Source: JBJKPP01 sp046706145 (GTDB lineage: Bacteria; Bacteroidota; Ignavibacteria; Ignavibacteriales; Ignavibacteriaceae). From it: 12,147 nucleotides of DNA. The notes beneath the pieces are model-generated. The model was not told the DNA's origin. It was given only the letters and a program-made list of their open reading frames with translations, and made no database searches. A program made the translations under genes and the position numbers. The stretch is taken from positions 1 through 12,147 of the forward strand of contig JBJKPP010000180.1 of assembly GCA_046706145.1 (NCBI GenBank), given 5' to 3'. Of the stretch, positions 5,217 to 12,147 are shown one piece after another (position 1 is the first letter of the stretch; each line of letters begins with the position of its first letter).

Positions 5217-5399
5217 TTTAGAGACCTCAAAAATAACTATTGTAGTGCTATCAAACAAAAACAAGCCTAACCACTACCCATTCCCAAAAGGAAGGGGTTT
5301 TATAAGCCCTTCTTTGTGAGAGGGTTTGGGTGAGGCTGTATGACATTCATTATATAAAAAATTTACTATTTTACCCCGTAAAAAACTTAAGGTTATAAG

Positions 5400-5879
5400 A
5401 TGAAAAAAGTTAAAACCATTGCTTTGGTTGCCCATGATAATAGGAAACAGGATCTTATTGAGTGGGCGGAATGGAATTATAATGAATTGGTAAGGCATAA
5501 GATTGTTTGTACCGGTACAACTGGAAACTTGGTCGAAAAATCAATTCAGGATAAACTTGGAAAGGAAAAACAGGCAAGCTTCAAAGTGCAGAAATTGAAG
5601 TCCGGTCCTTTGGGTGGTGATCAGCAACTTGGTGCAATGATAGCTGAAGGTAAGATTGATGTATTAATTTTTTTCTGGGATCCGATGGAACCCCAGCCTC
5701 ACGACGTAGATGTGAAAGCTTTGCTGAGAATCTCCGTTTTATACAATATTCCTTCCGCATGCAATAGATCCACTGCGGATTTTATAATCTCTTCTTCTCT
5801 TTTGCAGGAGGATTATGTTCCTATTCTAAAAGATTATTCTTCTTATATAAAACGTAATGTAAATATTAATGGAAGTTAA
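5400..5879 (+). CDS. mgsA: Methylglyoxal synthase
   Basis: This 159-residue protein is close to the length of the E. coli enzyme (about 150). It converts dihydroxyacetone phosphate to methylglyoxal and phosphate, a cytoplasmic overflow branch of glycolysis used when phosphate is low or sugar phosphates accumulate. Recognisable motifs in order: ALVAHDNRK (8-16, His12), CTGTTG (37-42, phosphate binding), SGPLGGDQQLGAMIAEGKID (68-87) with the catalytic Asp74 (equivalent to the Asp of GGDQQ in E. coli), FFWDPMEPQPHDVDVKALLR (91-110, with His101), and IPSACNRSTADFI (117-129). All key residues are present. It is a stand-alone plus-strand gene, convergent with uxaE 26 bp downstream, and no strong Shine-Dalgarno is visible before ATG 5400. 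Its position beside uronate catabolism may be coincidental, although uronate breakdown also feeds triose phosphates. Confidence 0.95.
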   Translation: MKKVKTIALVAHDNRKQDLIEWAEWNYNELVRHKIVCTGTTGNLVEKSIQDKLGKEKQASFKVQKLKSGPLGGDQQLGAMIAEGKIDVLIFFWDPMEPQPHDVDVKALLRISVLYNIPSACNRSTADFIISSSLLQEDYVPILKDYSSYIKRNVNINGS

Positions 5880-5905
5880 ATCTGTTTCTTCTTGAAGTTC
5901 AAGTA

Positions 5906-7474
5906 CTAGTTCGTTTTCTTGAAGGGATCGAGATGTTTATGGAAATGTTTAATAAGAAGTTCATAATAAAGTTCTTCGTTTTCTCTTAAACATGCCAATA
6001 TTTTATCTCTATACAAATATTCTCCATTTTCATTCTTCTCCGTCAGCACTCTCCCGAAAGCTACATGCAGTATTTGTCTTGGGTCATCTATAGACATTAA
6101 ACCAAGCAATTCTTCTTCTTTATATAATTTTCCATCTTTTACATTATCTACAGAAGCTGAAACATGGTACGTGGCTTTCTCTGTATCATACAGACTCTTT
6201 GAAAAGTCTAATATTTCCCTGAATAATCCTGGGTTCTTTATTGCTACTACTTTCAGTGCTTCCAGGTAACTCGTCCCTGCTGTTTTCACATGAACATACC
6301 CCTTGTTTATCTGAGCAACTGCTCCATATACAGCAAATTTATCACTGCCGGAATGAATACTTAGTTTATAGAAACCAAAATATTCTGTTATTTGAATGTG
6401 CTTCAGGTACTCCTTCTTAAATAACTCGATATCTCCCTTGTAGTCTATCCCCTTTTCAAATCCGCCTACAAACCGGGGGGCCAGGCTTACAAACTCAACT
6501 TTTAACCTTTTTAACTCATTAACTATAAAATAATGTTCAAATGGAGTTGTAACCGTATCTGTTTCATCTATTGAAACTTCTACCTCATAACTTCCTTTTT
6601 CAAAATTTCCACTAAGAAAATCGAACAACTTCTTTATGTGTAAAAATGCCCTAGAATATTTTATGGCCGCATTTACTACGTTTTTTTCCTCTGCATGAAT
6701 CTCGAATCCCTTACTAATTTCTATATCTTTCTTTGTGTAGCGATTTTTTATTTCATCAGGATTATCACGGAGTTCCTTCCACGGCAGCGTATTAAACTTC
6801 TCCACGGCTTTTTCATTGCTCAATTTTTCAACGCCCTGAAAAATATAATCACTGGGGTCGAAGGTAAAGGTTTTATATCCTGCTTTATACATTCTATCTA
6901 TATCCTGTTCAGTTTTCAGGTGGTCGGCATCTGCCCCCCATTTACCCTTATAACCTTCCTGGAATACAGCCCATACTGCTGCATCCATAACTTCATCTGC
7001 GGTTCTGTGAGTTCTTGTTAGTTCTCGTATAGATTGCTGGGCAAACACAGGGATAAAATCAGAACCCTTCAGAGAACGAACATGTCCGGGATTTGCTACT
7101 CCCAGCCTGTCACCAAAACCATACGAGTTTACTAACCCTGTTATGGCAGGATTAGTGAAAATGAATAATTTCTGTAGCTCTTTTACATTCTTATGGCTCA
7201 TCGAACATTTTTTTATACAAAGATTCTCTTCAAACAAACTTTCCTTAATAACTCTGCCCTCAAACCCACTGGTTAAAGGTTCTTGCTGCTTAAAACAGAG
7301 AATGAATAAACCTTTAAAATTCTTCTCTTGTCCTATAAAAAATAATGTTTCCTTGTATTTGTTGAGCGAATTTGGATAGGTGTTGATAGAAACCTTATCA
7401 CCTAATTTTAACAGTGAAAGATTTTTATCTCCTATCGAACCGAGATATTTTTCTTTTATTTCATCGATTTTCAT
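5906..7474 (-). CDS. uxaE: Tagaturonate epimerase (UxaE family)
   Basis: This 522-residue protein matches the UxaE family, which interconverts D-tagaturonate and D-fructuronate (known from Thermotoga) and so links galacturonate to the glucuronate branch without tagaturonate reductase and altronate dehydratase. Recognisable blocks: GFGDRLGVANPGHVRSLKG (119-137), PVFAQQSIRELTRTHRTADEV (142-162), WGADADHLKT (179-188) and FTFDPSDY (203-210), followed further on by SIHSGSDKFAVYG and YHVSASVD. Conserved His and Asp residues in these blocks are candidates for metal binding; I did not map them to a structure. No signal peptide, so cytoplasmic. It is downstream of the ExuT-like transporter (116 bp) on the same strand, with a strong inverted repeat between them, and no clear Shine-Dalgarno precedes ATG 7474. 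The other steps (UxaC, UxuA/UxuB, KdgK, KdgA) are not in this window. Confidence 0.85.
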   Translation of the reverse strand: MKIDEIKEKYLGSIGDKNLSLLKLGDKVSINTYPNSLNKYKETLFFIGQEKNFKGLFILCFKQQEPLTSGFEGRVIKESLFEENLCIKKCSMSHKNVKELQKLFIFTNPAITGLVNSYGFGDRLGVANPGHVRSLKGSDFIPVFAQQSIRELTRTHRTADEVMDAAVWAVFQEGYKGKWGADADHLKTEQDIDRMYKAGYKTFTFDPSDYIFQGVEKLSNEKAVEKFNTLPWKELRDNPDEIKNRYTKKDIEISKGFEIHAEEKNVVNAAIKYSRAFLHIKKLFDFLSGNFEKGSYEVEVSIDETDTVTTPFEHYFIVNELKRLKVEFVSLAPRFVGGFEKGIDYKGDIELFKKEYLKHIQITEYFGFYKLSIHSGSDKFAVYGAVAQINKGYVHVKTAGTSYLEALKVVAIKNPGLFREILDFSKSLYDTEKATYHVSASVDNVKDGKLYKEEELLGLMSIDDPRQILHVAFGRVLTEKNENGEYLYRDKILACLRENEELYYELLIKHFHKHLDPFKKTN

Positions 7475-7507
7475 GTTAACACCGTAATGAATTGATAATA
7501 ACTAACC

Positions 7508-7564
7508 TTAATGATGTGTTCTTCAAAACGAGCTATTTTCTCATTGAGAAGAACACATCATTAA
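7508..7564. repeat. Perfect 17-bp inverted repeat between transporter and uxaE
   Basis: TTAATGATGTGTTCTTC (7508-7524) is exactly complementary to GAAGAACACATCATTAA (7548-7564) around a 23-nt loop. An alternative short hairpin TTCTC/GAGAA (7538-7542 with 7546-7550) would compete with it. No T-run follows on the minus strand (GGTTAG), so it is not a standard terminator for the transporter gene. As an RNA hairpin in an exuT-uxaE transcript it could block 3' exonuclease and set unequal expression; as DNA it could be an operator or a small palindromic repeat. Confidence 0.7.
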
Positions 7565-7590
7565 AAATAATATTGTGCGGGGTACTATTT

Positions 7591-8895
7591 TTAGATTTTT
7601 GCGGGTTCCATTTTAGGAACTAACAAATGGAAAATTAATAAAGCAACCAGATAAGCAAAGCCACAGACAATGAAAAGCACCAAATATTGACCGGTGATTT
7701 GGATTATGAATCCAGCTGCAGTAGATATCAGCATTCCGCCTATAGCTCCTGCCATGCCACCTAGACCTACAACAGAAGCTACAGCTTTTTTAGGAAACAT
7801 ATCAGATGCTGTGGTAAAGATATTAGCTGACCAACCTTGATGTGCTGCTGCTGCTATTCCTATTAATATAACCGCCCACCATTCAGGTACAGTGGAAGCA
7901 AAAATTATTGGTACAACCAGCAAGGCGCAAATTAACATCACAACTTTTCTTCCCTTATTTATGCTCCACCCTCTTTTTATAAACGCTCCGGAGAGCCATC
8001 CTCCATAAATACTGCCGACGGTTGTCATACTGTAAATTACGACTAGCGGTAAACCCAGATGAGCAAGATCCAGATGGTAACGGTCATTTAGAAACTTCGG
8101 CAGCCAGTATAAATAAAACCACCAAATTGGATCAGTTAGGAATTTACCAATAAGAAATGCCCATGCTTGTCTATATTTAAGCAGACTAAGCCATGGCATT
8201 TTAACCGATTCTTCTTCGGGTGGATCGCTATTTATATACGCAAGTTCCTCCTTTGAAACCTTTTTGTGCTTTTCAGGAACATCATATATCCATACCCAAA
8301 GAACAATCCAAATTAATCCAAGCAAAGCAGTAAATATAAATGCTTCCTGCCAGCCCCAAGTAAGAGTCAACCATGGAACTACAATAGGAGCAACTATAGC
8401 TCCTATGTTAGCACCTGAATTGAACAAGCCGGTTGATAATGCTCTTTCTTTCTTTGGAAACCATTCCGCAGTTGATTTGATTGCAGCAGGAAAGTTTCCC
8501 GATTCACCTAAACCAAGAGAAAATCTGGCAAGGCCAAACTCAAATGCTGTTGCAGCCAAAGCATGGGCAGCAGCGGCTATAGTCCATACAATGATGGAAA
8601 CCAGGTAACCTATCTTGGTTCCCATTTTATCAATGAACCTTCCAAACAGGACTAAACCAATTGCATATGCAGCTTGAAATGCAGTAACAATGTATCCGTA
8701 ATCTATATCATTAAAGCCGATATCTTTCTGTAAAGTAGGAGCAAGAATACCTATTACCTGTCTATCAATGTAATTGATAGTTGTTGCAAAGAATAATAGG
8801 GCACATATAGTCCACCTGTACGTGCCTATTTTTGCCCCTCCATTACCTGGGAGGATTTGTGAAGGCCCATGGCTTTGTTTGTTAAGATTGTCCAT
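7591..8895 (-). CDS. exuT: ExuT-like hexuronate transporter (MFS, anion:cation symporter type)
   Basis: This 434-residue inner-membrane protein has the size and pattern of the MFS anion:cation symporter family (hexuronate, glucarate and similar sugar acids). The first transmembrane helix carries INYIDRQ (40-46); GRFIDKMGTK (85-94) is the loop 2-3 MFS signature; RFSLGLGESGNFPAAIKSTAEWFPKKERALSTGLFNSGANIG (124-165) is the family hallmark around helices 4-5. Further hydrophobic segments bring the total to about 12. The soluble N-terminus (1-24) precedes the first helix. Substrate assignment to hexuronates rests on family resemblance and on uxaE immediately downstream. It would import galacturonate or glucuronate, probably with protons. 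Translation starts at ATG 8895 without a strong Shine-Dalgarno; the start overlaps one arm of a 13-bp inverted repeat. The gene symbol is by similarity, since tauronate-like substrates cannot be excluded. Confidence 0.85.
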   Translation of the reverse strand: MDNLNKQSHGPSQILPGNGGAKIGTYRWTICALLFFATTINYIDRQVIGILAPTLQKDIGFNDIDYGYIVTAFQAAYAIGLVLFGRFIDKMGTKIGYLVSIIVWTIAAAAHALAATAFEFGLARFSLGLGESGNFPAAIKSTAEWFPKKERALSTGLFNSGANIGAIVAPIVVPWLTLTWGWQEAFIFTALLGLIWIVLWVWIYDVPEKHKKVSKEELAYINSDPPEEESVKMPWLSLLKYRQAWAFLIGKFLTDPIWWFYLYWLPKFLNDRYHLDLAHLGLPLVVIYSMTTVGSIYGGWLSGAFIKRGWSINKGRKVVMLICALLVVPIIFASTVPEWWAVILIGIAAAAHQGWSANIFTTASDMFPKKAVASVVGLGGMAGAIGGMLISTAAGFIIQITGQYLVLFIVCGFAYLVALLIFHLLVPKMEPAKI

Positions 8896-9152
8896 TGATT
8901 TACTCTGTATTTATAACTGAAAGGCCGTTAAAGGTTTTTCTTAAAAAATATAAAAATCAATTTATAAAAAAATTGATTAAATGTTATTATTATAATGACT
9001 GGGAAGTGCTTTTTAAATCCGATTTTTGCATTACTCACACACCAGATTTTTCTTTTAAGGAATAGAATACTGGTTGGCTGACAATCATAAATCTTATTGC
9101 AACAACTTAAGGAGGCTATTGTACGTCTTGCCAACCAACCAGAGTAAATCAA
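8895..9152. repeat. 258-bp intergenic segment bounded by a 13-bp inverted repeat
   Basis: TTGATTTACTCTG (8895-8907) is the exact reverse complement of CAGAGTAAATCAA (9140-9152). One arm starts one base beyond the beta-helix gene stop; the other overlaps the transporter start codon. A nested pair TGGTTGGC/GCCAACCA (9071-9078 with 9130-9137) lies at the right end. No gene is supported inside. It could be a MITE-like element or a long-range mRNA stem; no clear target-site duplication is seen. Confidence 0.5.
8941..8978 (-). terminator. Possible AT-rich terminator after the beta-helix gene
   Basis: Read on the minus strand, a 9-bp stem AATCAATTT/AAATTGATT (8970-8978 with 8955-8963) with a 6-nt loop is followed by a T-rich run (TTTATATTTTTT, 8943-8954). 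The stem is almost GC-free, so it would be weak. If used, it would make transporter and uxaE transcription partly independent of the upstream genes. Confidence 0.3.
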
Positions 9153-9153
9153 C

Positions 9154-10845
9154 TTACTTCATAAGAATCATTTTTTTCATTGAAACATTAGAACCAGATT
9201 TTAGTCTGTAAAAGTAAATGCCTGAAGCTAGGTTTGAAGCATTAAAGCTTACTTCATGATAACCTGCCTGCATATTTGCAGAAATCAAGCTTGCAACTTT
9301 TTGTCCTAAAACATTATACACAGATAGTTGAGTGAAACCTGGTTTAGTGATGGTGAATGAAATCTTTGTTGTAGGATTAAACGGATTCGGATAATTCTGA
9401 TTCAATGTAAACTGTGTTGGAGCTGCAACAGATGTTTCCTTCACCCCAGTAATTAGCCACTGAGCTTTCTCACTCGGGAACCAGTTCAAATCTCCGGCCG
9501 GAAATCCACCGATTGCTCCTGTATAAGCAGGGCTTGAAGTTAGATATGCACAATTTAATGTATCTATCCAAAAACCTAGTGGCTTGCGATTCATATCATC
9601 TTGCGGCCACTGCCAGCAAGTACATGGAGTATTCTTTGTTTTGTCTCCACCGGTTGGGCTTACATACCAGCGCATTAAGTTTGTCATTAGTGGCTGTATA
9701 GTTTGTAACATAGGATCAGAAATCTTAGTAAATGCAGTTACAGAATCAGCACCAATGTAGCTATTTATATGCCACGAAAGAGGTGAACCAACAGTAATAG
9801 GTTCGGCAGTATGAGCATCAAAGTATGCCTGCCCGGAATCGGAAACAGCATAATAGTTATTGCTTATATCCCAATGGGTTGTATCAGTAGGAGTACAAAA
9901 TATCCATGACATCCTATTTGTTCCATCAGGATAATACTCCTGTGCATCTGCCCATTCAACTTTTCTTGTCGCATCGGTAGAATCTTCGCCTGCAGCAAAT
10001 GCATCCTTGAATAAATTATTAGTAATAATAACTTTACTTCCAACATTACCTAAATTTATCAATCCGTGAAAACCCATGCCATTATAAATAGTGTTATGGT
10101 CTATAAGAGTATACATAATGTTACCGGTACCCGCAGATGGATCACCAAAATTATAGTGGCGGATCACACGGTCTTGGTAATTTGTAATAGTATTATTTTG
10201 AAAAATAAGTGTATCCAGTGATGCGGTGCGTAAATCAATTCCCTTTCCGGCACCAAAATTTGAAGTACTCAATGCACCTAGGTTAGTAAAAATAGTATTT
10301 GTTACTACAATTTTATGAGCGGACGCTTCTGTTCGTATTACCTGTCCGGCAGTATTTGAAAAAATACAGCTGTCAAGTATAATGTCCGAACCTTCATTAT
10401 CTGTTCTAATCATACCACCCTGAATATTATTGAAATTAGTATCAACAGGTTCAAAATAACCACTGAGAGCAATACCCTTCATCACAATATTACCACCTCT
10501 TAACCTTACAAAATATCCTGGAGGATTTTGCGGGGTTGAACCTGTACCAGTAGGATATAAATAAACAATTGCCTTCTGGGTATTAGATGATTCTAATCTT
10601 AATGTAGATGCGCTATCCACATAAAATGTTTGTTGGCAGATATAAAGGCCACCACCATCAAGTTGGTAAACACGGTTAGGTAAAATACCATGATTAGCTG
10701 TAGTATCGGCCTCAATCTGAGTCATCAGCTCGGTGCTGGCAGTGCCATCATATGGCAGAAGTCTTAATACATTTTGTCCAAAAGTAAATCCTGACAAAAT
10801 TATACTAAGTATAAAACAAAGTTGAACGTAGTGTTTTCGGAACAT
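9154..10845 (-). CDS. Secreted right-handed beta-helix protein with T9SS sorting domain
   Basis: This 563-residue protein starts at ATG 10845 with a strong Shine-Dalgarno (GGAGGT). Residues 1 to about 23 are a signal peptide (hydrophobic core LCFILSIILSGF, cut near FGQ). The middle, from about 90 to 320, shows repeated short strand-turn units typical of parallel beta-helices (for example SDIILDSCIFSN, HKIVVTNTIFTN, LDTLIFQNNTITN, SKVIITNNLF). Residues 482-563 are a type IX secretion C-terminal sorting domain: NQNYPNPFNPTTKISF, then VYNVLGQKV, then ASGIYFYRL and a basic end. It is thus exported across the outer membrane and likely surface-anchored or released. Beta-helix proteins in such loci often bind or cleave pectin or other polyuronates; I do not see an unmistakable lyase active site, so catalysis is unproven. 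It lies between the TonB-dependent receptor (121 bp upstream) and the uronate transporter, which supports a role in uronic-acid glycan use. Confidence 0.8.
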   Translation of the reverse strand: MFRKHYVQLCFILSIILSGFTFGQNVLRLLPYDGTASTELMTQIEADTTANHGILPNRVYQLDGGGLYICQQTFYVDSASTLRLESSNTQKAIVYLYPTGTGSTPQNPPGYFVRLRGGNIVMKGIALSGYFEPVDTNFNNIQGGMIRTDNEGSDIILDSCIFSNTAGQVIRTEASAHKIVVTNTIFTNLGALSTSNFGAGKGIDLRTASLDTLIFQNNTITNYQDRVIRHYNFGDPSAGTGNIMYTLIDHNTIYNGMGFHGLINLGNVGSKVIITNNLFKDAFAAGEDSTDATRKVEWADAQEYYPDGTNRMSWIFCTPTDTTHWDISNNYYAVSDSGQAYFDAHTAEPITVGSPLSWHINSYIGADSVTAFTKISDPMLQTIQPLMTNLMRWYVSPTGGDKTKNTPCTCWQWPQDDMNRKPLGFWIDTLNCAYLTSSPAYTGAIGGFPAGDLNWFPSEKAQWLITGVKETSVAAPTQFTLNQNYPNPFNPTTKISFTITKPGFTQLSVYNVLGQKVASLISANMQAGYHEVSFNASNLASGIYFYRLKSGSNVSMKKMILMK

Positions 10846-10908
10846 TGTACCTCCTGTTTTTTATTGATTAATCTTATTAGTTAAAATAGAATTCAGCAGT
10901 TTCATCGA

Positions 10909-10931
10909 ATTATATTTACTGTAATGTAAAT
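10909..10931 (-). promoter_or_regulatory. Candidate promoter/operator of the beta-helix gene
   Basis: On the minus strand TATAAT (10909-10914) lies 63 bp before the start codon and is directly abutted by a 6-bp inverted repeat, ATTTAC/GTAAAT (10914-10919 with 10926-10931). No good -35 is visible. A palindrome next to a -10 box would suit a repressor, but this is only a suggestion. Confidence 0.25.
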
Positions 10932-10966
10932 GCACATTTCCTATTGATTTCTTTGATTTATAATTT

Positions 10967-12147
10967 TCATAAATCAATCCAAACCCCAAAATCCCCTGTT
11001 ATCCCGTAATTCTGTGTCGTATTCGGAATTTCATAATTATTAACTCTGTTATCTATTAGATTTTCATCTTTATGGTTGGTTAAGTTATTTACATCGAGTA
11101 TTAAAGAAATATTGTCAGTTATTTTCTGTTTTAATGACAAGTCAACCCGGTTGTAACCGGCAACCACATTGTCACCCCTTCCAGTTGGTGAAAAAGAGGA
11201 AAAATAATCTGATTGATGAAACAACGAGACTCTCCCCGAAAAACCGTCTATATCATATCCCAAAGATATATTGCCGAAAAACTTAGGCTGGTCTTCCAAA
11301 GGCTCTTTGTATACAGTTGCATGTGTAGTATAGTTTGGAAATGGAATTCCACCAATAATACTATATGTAGTATCCGTCTGTGAACCAATTAAATATGTTT
11401 CCGATCGTACAATAGATAAGTTATAACTCAACACTATATTTTTAAGTAGGCCAGGCAGATAAGTAAAATTGATTTGATGATCTAATTCAAACCCCCATAC
11501 CTTTGTGGGACCCGGTGAATTATAGGGAACAGTAAGCTGGTAGGTGCCACTCTGTAAACTTCTTGTAGCAAGTCCAATCTGATCAAATATAACATTTCCA
11601 GAAGTATTAATTTGGTTCAGCATGTGGTACATGTTTTTTATTTCTTTATAAAAAGCAGAAATGGTGAATAACCCGATTTTATTCCCAAAGAATGAAGTGT
11701 TGATTTCATAATTCCAGGCTTCGGCTGTTTTTAATATCGGATTCCCAGTTATTAATTGTTTATTTCCACTTACTGAAGCAGGACGCCATGCAAAGTACGT
11801 GTCTAATCTCATATTAAAATTTGGGCGGGCCAAAGCCTTATAAGCGGCAAGACGAATACTCATGAAGTCTGTAGGTTTTATCCTCAGATTAAAGTTCGGC
11901 ATTACTTCTGTCTGAGTAAATGTAGATGTTGTATCTCTTATGGGTAGTGTTATATATGGAAAACCACCGGCTACTGTCTTTGAATATGTATTCTTATAAT
12001 GATTGTTTTCCTGCTCTACCCTAACCCCAGCAATAAAAGTGATATCTTGTCCAAAATTAAAGGTGTTCATTACATAACCTGCAGAGACAGCTTCTGTAAT
12101 ATCATAATAATATGCTTGAAAGGTAGGATCATTATTATACTCATACG
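10967..12147 (-). CDS. TonB-dependent outer-membrane receptor, C-terminal part (5' end outside window)
   Basis: The frame is open to the right edge and gives about 392 residues; the first Met (at 12070) is internal, since the frame continues upstream with YYYDITEAVSAGYVMNTFNF. It ends with TGA at 10967-10969. The sequence is the beta-barrel half of a TonB-dependent receptor: the 'EAVSAGYVM...FIAGVRVEQENNHY' strand, alternating aromatic beta strands, FNLRIKPTDFMSIRLAAYKALARPNF, WNYEINTSFFGNKIGLFTISAFYKEIKNM, and a late DLSLKQKITDNISLILDVNNLTN, all common in this family. It would import a ligand across the outer membrane using TonB-ExbBD energy. The plug domain and any SusD-like partner are outside the window. 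Position at the head of a uronate gene row suggests an oligo-uronate ligand, but this is inference. Confidence 0.9.
   Translation of the reverse strand, partial: YEYNNDPTFQAYYYDITEAVSAGYVMNTFNFGQDITFIAGVRVEQENNHYKNTYSKTVAGGFPYITLPIRDTTSTFTQTEVMPNFNLRIKPTDFMSIRLAAYKALARPNFNMRLDTYFAWRPASVSGNKQLITGNPILKTAEAWNYEINTSFFGNKIGLFTISAFYKEIKNMYHMLNQINTSGNVIFDQIGLATRSLQSGTYQLTVPYNSPGPTKVWGFELDHQINFTYLPGLLKNIVLSYNLSIVRSETYLIGSQTDTTYSIIGGIPFPNYTTHATVYKEPLEDQPKFFGNISLGYDIDGFSGRVSLFHQSDYFSSFSPTGRGDNVVAGYNRVDLSLKQKITDNISLILDVNNLTNHKDENLIDNRVNNYEIPNTTQNYGITGDFGVWIDL

Noticed and set aside
5048..5230. Minus-strand 60-codon open frame
   Set aside because: It runs across the tRNA 5' end, the tRNA fragment and the palindromic insert; the peptide has no recognisable features.
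5274..5498. Minus-strand 74-codon frame opposite the start of mgsA
   Set aside because: It overlaps repeat-like DNA and the conserved mgsA coding region in another frame; no protein-like pattern.
5891..5903. CTTGAA/TTCAAG hairpin between convergent mgsA and uxaE as a terminator
   Set aside because: Only a 5-6 bp stem with no T-run on either side; too weak to call.
8928..9152. Minus-strand 74-codon frame between the beta-helix and transporter genes
   Set aside because: No ribosome binding site or recognisable domain; the segment is AT-rich and bounded by an inverted repeat.

Overview
The window looks like a chromosome segment from an AT-rich member of the Fibrobacterota-Chlorobiota-Bacteroidota group, most likely class Ignavibacteria (Melioribacter/Ignavibacterium-like). 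The evidence is a type IX secretion C-terminal sorting domain of the 'NYPNPFNPTTKISF' kind, a TonB-dependent receptor next to carbohydrate genes, and intergenic DNA full of small dispersed palindromic repeats. TGA is used as a genuine stop (the receptor gene ends in TGA), so the code is standard. The taxonomic call is an inference from a few genes.

Left part (1-2956), accessory region. The window opens inside the 3' end of a DUF4143-type ATPase gene, followed by a short remnant of a GH94 (cellobiose-phosphorylase-like) gene tail. Next is a complete retron: a structured msr-msd RNA locus (about 548-706), closed by a 16-bp a1/a2 inverted repeat, and directly after it a retron reverse transcriptase whose C-terminus is fused to a trypsin-like serine protease with an intact His-Asp-Ser triad (715-2304). 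The obvious longer start of this gene (GTG at 691) lies inside the a2 repeat and is rejected. A permuted NlpC/P60-fold (YiiX/YebB-like) hydrolase follows on the same strand.

Middle part (2957-5400). A repeat-rich 364-bp stretch is followed, on the minus strand, by a secreted HEAT-repeat-like protein and a STAS anti-anti-sigma-like protein. Then comes the most unusual structure: an intact tRNA-Ser(UGA) plus an adjacent small GIY-YIG nuclease pseudogene, nested between two decayed fragments of a second tRNA-Ser. One fragment is a 5' part and the other a 3' part; they overlap by a few nucleotides, and small palindromic inserts sit in the D-, anticodon-, variable- and T-loop regions. It reads as a tRNA-Ser/GIY-YIG unit that landed inside an older tRNA-Ser gene and replaced it.

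Right part (5400-12147). Methylglyoxal synthase (mgsA, plus strand) converges on a minus-strand hexuronate locus. In order of transcription this locus is: TonB-dependent receptor (5' end outside the window), secreted right-handed beta-helix protein with a T9SS sorting domain, ExuT-like hexuronate MFS transporter, and tagaturonate epimerase UxaE. The likely flow is binding or processing of a uronate-rich glycan such as pectin at the surface, outer-membrane uptake, uronate import across the inner membrane, and epimerisation of D-tagaturonate to D-fructuronate. Two notable inverted repeats sit in this locus: a perfect 17-bp repeat between the transporter and uxaE, and a 13-bp repeat whose inner copy overlaps the transporter start codon.
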